Part shown: positions 24,297 to 34,618 of the stretch, one piece after another
How positions within the stretch are numbered: position 1 is the first letter of the stretch
Layout: each line of letters begins with the position of its first letter
Assembly: GCA_002633025.1 (NCBI GenBank)
Contig: NMRB01001131.1
Coordinates: 5,291-69,290 of the forward strand
DNA from: Notospermus geniculatus
Taxonomy: Eukaryota; Nemertea; Pilidiophora; Heteronemertea; Lineidae
Direction: 5' to 3'
Length of the DNA stretch: 64,000 bases
Notes under the pieces: generated by a model
Told to the model about the DNA's origin: nothing
Seen by the model: only the letters and a program-made list of their open reading frames with translations
Database searches by the model: none
Made by a program: the position numbers and the translations under genes

Positions 24297-24461
24297 AGAA
24301 TTGTATACCATCGAAGGATGATCCTAAACTCGGTGAAAATCGCACTGCTGACTGCAAACCACGGTGGAATCTGCTGTTCAAGTAAATGAGACTGAACTTC
24401 CCACATAAAGTTGTCTATATTTCACGTCTCATTTTCTCTATTCTTCATGTGATATATTGAC

Positions 24462-24531
24462 CTCTGTAATCAGGACAACTCTCAAATGATGACAGCACCT
24501 GTCAGCCCCAAAGCGTCCTTTAGAGCGGGTC
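24462..24531. mobile_element. Relic of the CAGTGGAACCTC MITE
   Basis: Retains 'gacctctgtaatcaggaca' and 'gacagcacctgtcag'. A matching relic occurs in copy B at about 41219-41290. Confidence 0.5.
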
Positions 24532-24845
24532 CACGATGAAGTCAAACCCCAGGATTTGAAAATGGATCTTGCTCCTAGGTAAAATAGCTACGAACAGTAA
24601 AAGCGTCTTTGCGAAAAAAATACTTCAAGCAAGAACAGAACATGTGCTTTTGTGAAACAACAGCTGATGACTCGTGGGAGAATAAGCGAAGTGCCGTCGG
24701 CGTCACCAAGCGACAAGGCAGACGTACGTCAATAGACTGGGAAGGGCAGCAAACAAGTTTCTTTATCAGTCGATTTCTTCTTTAGGCTGTTCAAGTTGGT
24801 TGCTTACAGACAGAAATATCAGTGAGATCGCCTGTGTGAGCCATC

Positions 24846-25020
24846 ACTGTGTGCTACTAGGGTGTGCCACCTCGTCTCTGTGTGCTACCAGGGTGTGCTA
24901 CTTCATCTCTGTATGCTACCAGGGTGTGCTACCTCATCTCTGTGTGCTACCAGCTACTAGGGTGTGGTACTCATCAGTGTGTGCTACCAGTACCAGGGCG
25001 TGCTACCTCATCTCTGAAAG
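24846..25020. repeat. 31-bp minisatellite (copy A)
   Basis: Units of CTGTGTGCTACCAGGGTGTG followed by 'ctacctcatct', about five and a half copies with shortened variants. Confidence 0.9.
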
Positions 25021-25127
25021 TCTTCTGGCTCAAAGACACAATTTCCAATCTTGCAGACATGAATTTGGGTACAGTGTGATGCTAGCTTTTGGACCCAATA
25101 CCTGAATTTGTGTGCTGCCAGTTAATA

Positions 25128-25368
25128 GACGATTCTCGAATTTGCAGATCTGCGCACTTCCGCCGAAATCGCAACCACAACCTCGATCTGAAACCAGCTG
25201 ACGTGACACAATCCATGATTCGGCAATGGTCGACTCTGACTCAACGTCGTCCAAGTCACTGTCATGGGGTTCTCTGCGTCACATCATTCAGTTTCAGACT
25301 GAGGTTGTGTTTGCGATTTCGGCGGAAGTATGCAGATCTTTCTCGTTTACGTCAGTTTGGGATTTGTC
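25128..25368. mobile_element. Fold-back MITE, GACAAATCCC family (copy 4, complete)
   Basis: Complete 241 bp copy with TA on both flanks (25126-25127, 25369-25370). Its arms are inverted over ~100 bp. Confidence 0.8.
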
Positions 25369-25516
25369 TAGGAGCCCATGTCAGTGAGACGACTTCACAT
25401 CATGAATGTTTATAGTGTGTGTTGCCAGCTCCCGAAGTCACTGTCTCCCATCATCATGCTTTATACTATCAAACGTGACTTCCACAATAAGGGTATAAGT
25501 ATAACAATCAGTACAT

Positions 25517-26752
25517 CCCTTACCAAAAAGCAGCATGTTTTATGCATATTCCATGCAGGAAATAAGCATGAAATGTAGGCATGTTTTACGCATGAATGGT
25601 GCAATGCGTAAAGTGTGCCCCCACACAGTGAGTGCATGTTTTATGCACATGCACGAAAGAGGCATACATGATGTACACACATTTTCCTGTGTTGCAGATA
25701 GCAAGGTGCATGTTTTATGCATGGCTAATCCTCTTATCAAATATGTAAATGAAGTGCCTAAAACATGCCTATTTGAAGCATGCATGGTGCATGACCAAGG
25801 GGCATGATTGAAGCATGATGCGTGCACTTTTGATGCACTGGATAATCCTATGAGGGGGGCATGATTGATGCATAGTATATGCATATTTTATGCAGTTCTA
25901 TTAATAACCATGGCATTGTGTAAGTAATTAGTGTACACAATGAGAGCAATGTGTACAGTAGATCTCTATAGACCGACATACATGTGTATAAATTAGCTCT
26001 GTTAGTATATGTTGCACATGATCATCTCAGTGCTGCTCAGTTTGGAAGTGTTTTGGAGGAACTTACCCCCCCCCCCCCCACAAGTAACCTCCTTGGTATG
26101 CAAAAATCCTAGAGAGCAGTGCTTGTAGGCCTACATAGCCTTATCGTAGTAGGCTGGTAGGCAGAGCCTATTGCAGTGTCAGGTAAATCAGACTGCAAAT
26201 GATTCATCCCTTTAAAATGACAGAAATCTATCAAAATTTGGCAGTATATTTCAGAAACTTACCCCACAACTGTCCCATAGGGGTTGATCAAATAGTTGAT
26301 CCACAGAATGTGCAAATATTGAGGCACTGGAATACATTTTTGTCATGAAAAGTACAGACATGACAAATTTTGCCATTTGAAAATGGCAGTTAAATCCTTC
26401 TGTTGTGGTCGTTGTTAACAATGGAAGTGACCAATTCCACTTGGGCCTGGAGTTGGGGGCATGCTTTATGCAATTGCATAAAACATGCTTCAAACTCTTC
26501 TCTCACAGCAGATAATTCTAACTTTTATATGCATACTTCGTGCATGTTCGTCAAACATGCACCTGAATCAACTTGTTGGGGGGCACATTTTATGCACTAA
26601 AAAGGTATAGATTATGCATATTGCATAAACCATGCATCAAAAGGGTGCATGGATTATGCACATGACTCAGGAAAGGGGCATGTTTGAGGGATGTTTGATG
26701 CATGTTTTATGTAGTGCCTCTTGGAGATGCATATGCCTCTTTTTGGTAAGGG
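25517..26752. mobile_element. New-looking non-autonomous DNA transposon, CCCTTACC ends
   Basis: The element is 1236 bp with perfect 14-bp terminal inverted repeats, CCCTTACCAAAAAG at 25517-25530 and its complement at 26739-26752. Copy B has the clean empty site ('gtacatgagttcc' at about 43240), so the boundaries are certain and the target duplication is the dinucleotide AT. Both sub-terminal zones are packed with a 14-bp imperfect dyad, GCATGTTTTATGCA. On the left it occurs at 25533, 25579, 25634, 25708 and 25881. On the right, in both orientations, it occurs at 26459, 26475, 26583, 26622, 26647 and 26700. The middle (about 25930-26440) lacks the motif. No open frame resembles a transposase, so it would depend on a partner. 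I cannot assign a superfamily: sub-terminal arrays occur in several, and a 2-bp AT duplication is uncommon. Confidence 0.85.
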
Positions 26753-27010
26753 ATGAGTTCCTTACAAATTATTGAGGCCCCGTCTGCCTTAATCGCGTGT
26801 CGGAGGCATAAACCTTGTATTATTCAGAGGAGATCTATCACTAGTGCTATGAGGAGTGCTCAGACAGGAGAGGAAATGAGCTACATGTACAGTATCTAGG
26901 ACTGATAGAATGGCTCAGGCGATATCACCTGCTTGTCTGTTAGGCGGGATGAGGGTACTCCGATTGCTTCCAAATCAGCAAAGGTATTTCTGATCATTTG
27001 GCCAAAAGTG

Positions 27011-27173
27011 CAGTGGAACCTCCATATAAAGGTCATGTTTGTCCTTAATCGAGAGGTGTCCTAACTACTGAGGTCAAAATGAATGAGTAATGATTAATTT
27101 GGACTGAACTTTGGTGGTGTCCTCAACAGAGGGGTGTCCTCCTGGGAGGTGTCCATTTAGGGAGGTTCCACTG
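27011..27173. mobile_element. MITE, CAGTGGAACCTC ends (copy A)
   Basis: 163 bp from CAGTGGAACCTCCATATAAA to 'ggaggttccactg'. Same family as 3317-3494; the flanks here are TG/CA rather than TA, so the ends have decayed. Confidence 0.75.
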
Positions 27174-29548
27174 CACTTTTAACTGTAATCACCAAATCCG
27201 TCCTTGACCAGAAATATTGAAAGAAGCCAGAGTTGAGCACTGAATGTGACATTCCAGGCTCTGTGAAAAGCACGAGGAAACTGGAGTGCCCAGAGAAAAT
27301 CATTGATTTCTGCACCAGGGAAGCCCAAGGATATGAAATTGGCCCAACCACCGCAGGAACGCTATGGTGACGCTTGAGTTCCTACCTGAGAAAAAATAGA
27401 ATGATATCATCCCCTCTACTTCGGATAGACACAACGAAAGCTAATCAAAAATGTGTTGAAATAAAACTGGATAAATTATGCTTGCACCAACACCTGCAGA
27501 ATTAGTTTGAGCTGATCTGTTGTTCAGTTAGGAATAAAATAATCATTACTGTCCAGCACCATATGGTAGTGATGATGGGAGCAACCCAGGACACAAAAGT
27601 TACAAGGTTGATATTTTTGAAAAGGGATACCAGGGTACAAAGTTCATGACCATTTGGTAAAATGCGACTTGAATTTTGCCCTGTGCAACCATAAAATTGG
27701 AAGTCCTAATGCACTCATTGTACTTGGAGCGACTTGATTTTTGGCCTGCTTCGACCAAAATTTGCTTTTTCAGAAAATGAACTTTGATCACTGGAAGCAA
27801 CTTTAAAACTTCACAACAGATCAGCTCAGTAAAGCTAAGCCCAATATACCACAAAATAAATGATCTAAAAAAACGTCACCCGATAGGCAGGTAACCCTTG
27901 AATGTTGGGCCTACCTTTATTGATGTATGCTTGGGGATCTAGAATGGAATAAAACTGAGTTAAAATTGGGAAATGAAAGGCTAGAAAATGGTTAAAACTA
28001 AAATAAAATGGAACAGAAAAATCTAATTACTCACTGGAATACTTTTGACACGAGGGAAATACTAGATTTGATTGTACGAAAGTGAAGAAATATTACTCAG
28101 ACAAAAAAATTTGTCCTGAAAATGTCCTTATACTGAAAACTTTATTCTTCTGCCTGAAAAATGTACCAACAACAATAGTGAAATGCTAGCAACATCATGA
28201 GAAGATTTTTTTCACGACAGTTTTGTGAAGTTGGAACCCAATCGAAGATGACAAGTGACGCATCAAACTCAATTTCTGTAGGAAATGAATCTTGATTTTA
28301 GTGAAAATTGATGCGGTAGAGTGTAAATTTCAATTTAGCGATGAGTTTGGGCCCAAATCATGAATGCTTCTCTGCAGTCAAAATGCTCTTGTCATCTGAA
28401 CCAAGCTCCACCAAAACTGCTGGTACACTATAATAAACTTGCAGAAAAAATTCAAGAAATATCCTCTAGAAACGTAAAATAAACATCATTACTTCAAATA
28501 TTTTTCCCTAAAATGTGCGTAACTCAGGGAAAATCTAACAGAAGATGTCGTCTGCTCTCACTTGGGACTGGTCGTCTGCTAACACACTTGGCACTGAACC
28601 AGAGAGGCTATGTTTTTTCATGTCAACTTAGTCCTTCCGTACATGGTTAAACCCATTTGTGATAATGTCAATTTTTTTGACATCATACTCCCTGAGATAA
28701 CACTGCCGCTTCGTATCTCAATTAGCTCTCGGAGCATTTATGTGCACATAAAGTCATATTCCACATTTGATGGCATAATAAATGACAAGGATCATTACTG
28801 ATGTTGAGACAGTCTATGGTAATGGGGATTGGGTAGCAGAGACGTTTGGTGTTTGGTGGGAAGATCTTCACGTTGCTGAGCCAGAACAGCGTACAGATTT
28901 AGGCCCTATGACTTGATGGCCAGCAGCTGGCTGTGCAGAAGGAGCTGCGAAGTGATTGTGCCGCTAAGCACTTTACACTGTTCTACAGTCTCAAAGCGCT
29001 TCACATACCCCCGTCTCTCAAGAAATCTTTCTGGGGTAGTTGAGGAGCAACCACATGAATTACACAGCTGAGCATTTGATGTCCGTTTCTTCCATGCTGA
29101 TATCCAGTGTCACCTCTGTCTGACATCCGTCTCCCATCAACGGCTACCAGTCACAGGATGCAACAGCCGGCGACGAATAACGTGTGTGCCATTTCACACC
29201 GCCGGAAAGTCCCCGCTCACACGATGTCAGAGAAACTGCGTCCGGCAGCCGGTATTGATTCGCCGGATGCTGCACTGATGGACACACAATAAAGACCCCT
29301 AACTCTTTAGCGCTAATGGAAATGAGTTTTTCTGAGTTGATCGAGAGAGAAATGACCCAATCGTATGGGCAGGAACGCATTTTACGAATTAAGAGAATCA
29401 AGAAAAGTCTGCCGGTACCATGGTCCCATGGATTCTTCTGTTGCTCATGTGGACTAATCCTGGGGTAGACAAGTTCGGTGCTAAGACCAAAGTCACAGGT
29501 CACTCAGGATTCTTGTCCAGGTTTCGTCTTAGCTATGAGTCCGCACTG
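27174..29548. other. Unassigned part of copy A
   Basis: No recognised gene. Contains a possible 24-nt minus-strand microexon (27915-27938) and a SINE tail piece at about 28970-29050. Confidence 0.4.
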
Positions 29549-30026
29549 CTGTGCGACAGCTGAATGGAACTTATCCCTCAAAGTGAGATCAGGCACTCCA
29601 GGATGGACCCGGCTTGAAGGCAGTACAATCAATGAAGGCCCTGACACAGTGAGATCCGATCGATAGCCGAACATGTGTGCACAACACATGACCCCCCCCC
29701 CCCCGAGTGCCCAGCACTGCAAGTGAGATCTATCTCTGGTTGGACGGAAAGCAGTCCAGGATGCACCCGAACTGAAGGCAAGACAAGTAATGTAGGCCCG
29801 ACACTGCGAGATCCTCAGGGCACAGCAACGATGATGAATGTAAGACAACCGAAGAGGCATCCCAAATGAACCCCAAAAGGGAATTAATAGCCTTGAAGGT
29901 TGACACAGATCAATGATGATGTCAATGAGGAGACAACAGGGACAGCTTCCTTGGGACATAACAGAACATGCAAAAGTCCTCGTTCAGAGAAGCAGTGTAG
30001 CCAGGAGAGAATAAAGTCTTTGCTAT
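29549..30026. repeat. 478 bp present only in copy A, with an internal dimer
   Basis: Copy B joins 'gccgcattg' directly to 'tattaagttttcc' at about 46020. The extra DNA holds two diverged ~95 bp units, each with 'gtgagatc', 'tccaggatg', 'ctgaaggca' and 'gagatcc', at about 29580-29660 and 29720-29812. No inverted ends or target duplication are visible, so it may be a deletion in B. Confidence 0.7.
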
Positions 30027-30868
30027 GTATTAGGTTTTCCACAGGGCTGAAGCCAAAGCATTATTGACCCTGTAAGTACGGAAGAGGCCATCTCCAGCTG
30101 CTAGTGTTCCTCCTTTGGATGGGGTCTTCTGCTTGCCCTTGTAAAGGCACAACGTACTAAGGCACCACGGCTTACTGTCCCATGCAAAGGACACTTTTAC
30201 TATGTTTGTGTTCATGTTCGCCCTGTCGACACCGGCCTCAAGTGAGCTGCTAACGATACGAAATGAACAAAAGGGAGGACTACCCCTGAATTATAGATAA
30301 ACACTGAAGTTTGCTAACAATGGGACCTACAACTACTACATGTAATTAAAGCACGCCACTCAGTGGTTGGGTAACGTAGGAGAATTCTGGCAACCACTCA
30401 TCACCACTTTACTTGAATATCCTCAGGACAACGAGCGGGCAAGTATATAGGAAACCGATGGGAACACTAACAGCCTAGCCTAGTTTGCTGACACGTTCTC
30501 CATTAGTACATGACCCAGCGAAAAAAACGTTGTCGCCACCAATGAACAAATTATTGGGAGAGTGTTGTCAACGCTCGTGTTGGCGCAATATAAGGAGATG
30601 AAATTCCAAGGGATTGCGGCCATGTTTTGCACTGATTGATTGACATGGGTGAATGTGGTGTAGTGAGATATCAGTGGTTGTCAGTCCTGAGGTTGTAGGC
30701 CCAACTCCTAGTCCGAGCCACTTCAAGAAACAGGAAATCATGCCATCCAATGGACCATCCAACTATGGAAATACCCCAAAAGTTGATGATATAAGCGAAT
30801 CCCAATACTCAGCAACGGCACAAAGAATGTACAAATGACAGCCCGCTGAGTGTATCAAACTAGTAACC

Positions 30869-31146
30869 CGGTAAGCCCGGTGGTCGAGTGGTTAGCGCGC
30901 TTGACTACCAAACTGTACAATGGGTCGGCGCGGGTTCGACTCCGGGCGAAGGCATGTACAAAAAGTTGTGAAACATTAATGCAGGGTCCGTCGGATGGGA
31001 CTAAAAGCCGTGGTCCCATGTACCTGAGTGTTATGCCAGGGCAAGTAAAAGACCCCACACAGGTGGACAGTAGCCTGTCGTGGACTCCATACCTCCGGCA
31101 AAAATCCAACAGGGTTACAACGCCGGTAAATGATATAGATATAGAT
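30869..31146 (+). mobile_element. tRNA-derived SINE, present only in copy A
   Basis: The head is tRNA-like, with box A TGGTCGAGTGG (30881-30891) and box B GGTTCGACTCC (30933-30943), the two parts of a Pol III internal promoter. A ~180 bp body follows, with 'gtacctgagtgttatgccag' and 'gcaagtaaaagacccc'. The tail is a short 'gatata' repeat. It is flanked by 8-bp direct repeats TAGTAACC (30861-30868, 31147-31154). Copy B has the unfilled site at about 46880. SINEs move by LINE-encoded reverse transcription; the partner LINE is not in the window. Confidence 0.9.
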
Positions 31147-31513
31147 TAGTAACCAGCAGTTTTCACATTCCAATCTTTTTCTGTATCAGTTTCTTATAGT
31201 TGTGTTTTTCAGTGCACACTTCTTACCACATACACAGTCACCATGTCATCGTACCCCCTGCAGCTAGTTTGTTTAGGGAAAACAAATCAAGTGGAATAAT
31301 TCTGTCAAGAAATGATGTCAAGAATATATCACATGGTTTTAATTATCACAATGGTGCGTATTGAGGGTGTTGTGAAGTGGTATCGCAGAAACAGTACTCC
31401 GATGCGGCCCGATGGCGGGTTTGGCGATGGCAAAATACATTTTAAGTGCAAGAGCATGAAAAAGGGACCTCCATCTCAAACAATGAGCCTCTATAGGTGT
31501 CACCTCTGCTCTA

Positions 31514-31601
31514 CAGGGTAGGCCAGAGAAAGTGTCCCTCGAACAATAGCACTTCTATTGTTTCCCTATTGTTCGAGGGACACTTTCTCTGGCCCACCCT
31601 G
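31514..31601. mobile_element. 88-bp palindromic MITE, CAGGGT ends, TA flanks (copy A)
   Basis: Arms of ~36 bp starting CAGGGTAGGCCAGAGAAAGT are inverted, with a short loop and TA on both sides. It looks like a minimal Tc1/mariner-type MITE. An identical copy is at 47249-47336. Confidence 0.9.
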
Positions 31602-34123
31602 TATAAGTCATGTGACCAAATGGATAACCCCATTCACCATTCTGGTTTCGCTACACAAGCCCTCAATGGCCTCAGACAAGTTTCCAAAAATTTGGCAGGA
31701 TTTCTGTTGTTTTGAGTACTGGACTTGTGCTGGGTGGTGTGAGACGTACACCTCAGCGACACAAACAACTAAGGCTTTTGAGATTGAAGCTTGCGGTCAC
31801 CCGCACCATAGAACAGCCGACAGAAATAAATAGAGCATACTCCCATACATCATATCACACAATAACAATTACCCATCTGCTATGACAGGTTATAAATATG
31901 TATGACATCACAAGTAGCCAAGGTTCATCTGTAATATCCTACTGTCTATGTGATCACCTGTCCGTTGCGCCATCGCAGGTGGCCTGGCACGAACCTTTCC
32001 CATCGCAGCAAAAAGCAGCCATGTATTCATGACAAACCACAATATATACTCCGATTCCTTTCATATCTATTGACCGAGTTCATTTCTCGAGTATTGTATT
32101 GATCCGCTGGTAAAGGAGATCACTGGTGACAGCGCTGCAGCGTGTTTGTGTTGGTTGGAGGTGCCGTACTGCAGGGCCTTCGAACCTACGTTAACGACTT
32201 GGCGGTGCGCCAAGTCAAACGCGTGTAAACGTGCCTTCCGCCAAGTCATAAAATCTGCCGCCATGTCAAAAAAATTGTCCGCCAGGTGATTTTATTAAGT
32301 GAAATAAACGATGAATAAAAGCTTAATCAACATCCTCTTTGCCAATAGTGCCCCTTTCTCATCCTAATATCCTATCACCAGCCCCAAACGCCCACTACCT
32401 GACGAAAGATCGCCATGAACGCGGGAACAGTCGTGCGCTCTCCCTCCGACAGCCACGCCGGCCGCAGTCCACGAAAATCAATACTAGTAATTTATGCGCA
32501 ATCTACATTATGTATTCACGTCTCTTCGCGCCATATTCGCGCCCTTCTTCCTGATTCGTCAATCAACTCCAGTCACGACCAGCGATGAATGGAATAGTAG
32601 TGTAACGGTGACCATATTTGGTACAGCCTCTGACGTCACACACAACTCGGCCGGTCGATCGGCAATTTCCGTCAGTTTTCGTGCCAAGTGACTTCCTTCG
32701 TAATGGCCGCCGCTCAGATTCGATTTTTATTCACAGATGCCGGGAAATTGGGTCTTTTATCCTCCAATTTTCACAAATTTCTTCGTGCGAGGGGGGACAC
32801 CCCCCTCGCGCTCCCCCCTCTAGGGCCGCCACGTTACTCCCTCCGAAACTTCGAGGGCCCTGGTACTGAGAATATTGATGCTCCATCCCTGGGGGTTAAT
32901 GACATTTTCTCGGCCAACAATATCAATATGGGACAAGAGAACAGGATGAAGGCATATGGATGAGAGTGGTCAGCGAAGGAGACGGGAGACCGTGGGAGAT
33001 GTGATTAGGATGACCACCGAACTAGGACAAGGAAGGAGGTGACCAAAGCTGGCAAGCGGAGAGGAGTTGATGGTGGATCGTTGGGAGGCAAGTGGAGGAG
33101 TGAGTGGAACTGGAGCTGGAGCGACGAGACCACTGTGGATATCTCTTCAAAAATCACTGAACATGTGTAGGCCTACTGGCTGGGGAACTGTTGATCTTAT
33201 CCTGGCCGCCGCTCCTCATGCAGAAAGGGCCGTCTTCAGCTCCAGGAAGACATGGAGGACTTGTGGGAGGCGGTGATGTTAAGACGCTGCAGCAAGAATG
33301 GTTAGCATTTGCTTGCTGCTCTGCTGTACCTTCTTAGTTTTATAGGGTCAGCAGCAGGGGAATTGAAGCAAGTCAGACTCATACTGCATCGACTTGTTTC
33401 AGCTGGTCAGCTTTCCTCTTGAATTCTCTCATTGCGTACACCTGAGCAGTCCAACTTGTGGTCTTCGCTCAGGAGATTACCTCAGGAGACTACCTTCTAC
33501 TTTTTTTGGTGATCTTGAGCTTTCGCTGTACGCTCCCAAAAGGGTCAACTACAAGTCTAGAAGTCAACGTCCTTTCAAAACTGGTTAATACCTACACTTG
33601 GTTACAGGTGAACATCTCAGCACCATTCTCATTTGCACAGGGGTGGTACCCTTCCGTAAGCCCTGATCGGTGTTGACAGCAATTCACTGCCTTTTCGAAC
33701 AGCAGGGGAAAGGCTTCGCACTTGTTAATCACTCTACGAGTACGAAAAGAAAGGTCATATCGCTAGTGGGTTCTGCCTCGCAGTCACTTCTTCGTAATCA
33801 TGCGGTATCGCTGGTATTTGTGGGGCTACACTCGGTAGTTCTACGGCTGCCGCACAATAATTATACTGATGGAACCTCCAAAGATATCATCGTGATTGTT
33901 CACAACGCTCGGTGAGCAAGATTTGTGATGTATGTATCGTAGTTGAAGGTCAGGGACAAAGATAATCTCTTGATGAGACAAACAAATTATTTGGATTCGT
34001 GTTCTCAGTTCATTTGTGTGGAAATCTGTGGTCGACCAGCACGAATGTTGGAATCGAGTTCTCATCGATTCATTGCCATGCCCACATCATGTCGTCCAGT
34101 CATAGGGTGAGGCCTGGGCTCGG
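31602..34123. other. Unassigned end of copy A
   Basis: A CpG-rich patch lies at about 32390-32560 and a short GC-rich inverted stretch 'gaggggggacacccccctc' near 32789. No exon is recognised. Copy B lacks about 32657-32865. Confidence 0.45.
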
Positions 34124-34367
34124 AGGGTCATCCAACTCCGTTTAGCAGCTTTTAAAGGATGTCACTTTGACACGAGGGTGCCAGTGTCACGAGATGGCTC
34201 CTGAGTAGGTTAAAACGATTCCTGACCATCCAATAGTTTAAGGCGTTCACAACTGGCAATTTAGCATTGGTTTCCTTTCGGCATGCCTTGGCCCCAGACA
34301 CAAACAATCACCCAGTTTTCTAGGACTGAGTTGCCCATTGAGAGCCGACTTCCCTGAGAAAACTCTA

Positions 34368-34513
34368 AAGCCTGCCGCACACTGGAGCTATCTGCTGAGC
34401 AAAAAGGAGGCAGAAAATTCACCGAAATATGCGCACACGCGAGCTATCTGCTGAGCAAAAATGGTCTCGACTGACTTTTTGCTCAGCAGATAGCTCCAGT
34501 GTGCGGCAGGCTT
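34368..34513. mobile_element. Fold-back MITE, AAGCCTGCC ends (copy B)
   Basis: Counterpart of 18110-18253 with TA flanks; a few substitutions distinguish the two. Confidence 0.8.
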
Positions 34514-34618
34514 TACAAAACCCCATGAACTCAAAGAAAATGACCCTTTTTTACAACTAGGTTACAGCTTCCGTACCCTACAGCTTCCGTACCCTAGTAC
34601 CCACCGGCAGAAACACTG

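Larger units (their letters stand above)
17864..34123 (+). repeat. Large direct duplication, copy A (~16.26 kb)
   Basis: Runs from 'agggtcatccaactccgttt' to 'gtgaggcctgggctcgg'. The next base begins copy B with the same 'agggtcatcc'. The two copies are collinear over their whole length apart from listed indels. Copy A has extra elements at 23585-23772, 25517-26752, 29549-30026 and 30869-31146. Large parts, for example 18700-19250 and 31300-32650, are almost identical to copy B. No recognised gene lies inside. Confidence 0.95.

Noticed and set aside
24143-24385. 80-codon frame at 24143-24385 and the similar minus-strand frame at 9304-9561.
   Set aside because: Both are translations of the same hAT-like MITE in opposite orientation; the resemblance is from the repeat.
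27190-27360. Plus-strand frame with a hydrophilic peptide (LECPEKIIDFCTREAQGYEI) in both copies.
   Set aside because: No good splice sites, a stop soon after, and the few A/B differences change amino acids; not enough for a gene call.
30881-30955. tRNA gene suggested by A and B boxes.
   Set aside because: The anticodon arm does not form a proper cloverleaf and the head continues into a SINE body with flanking target repeats.
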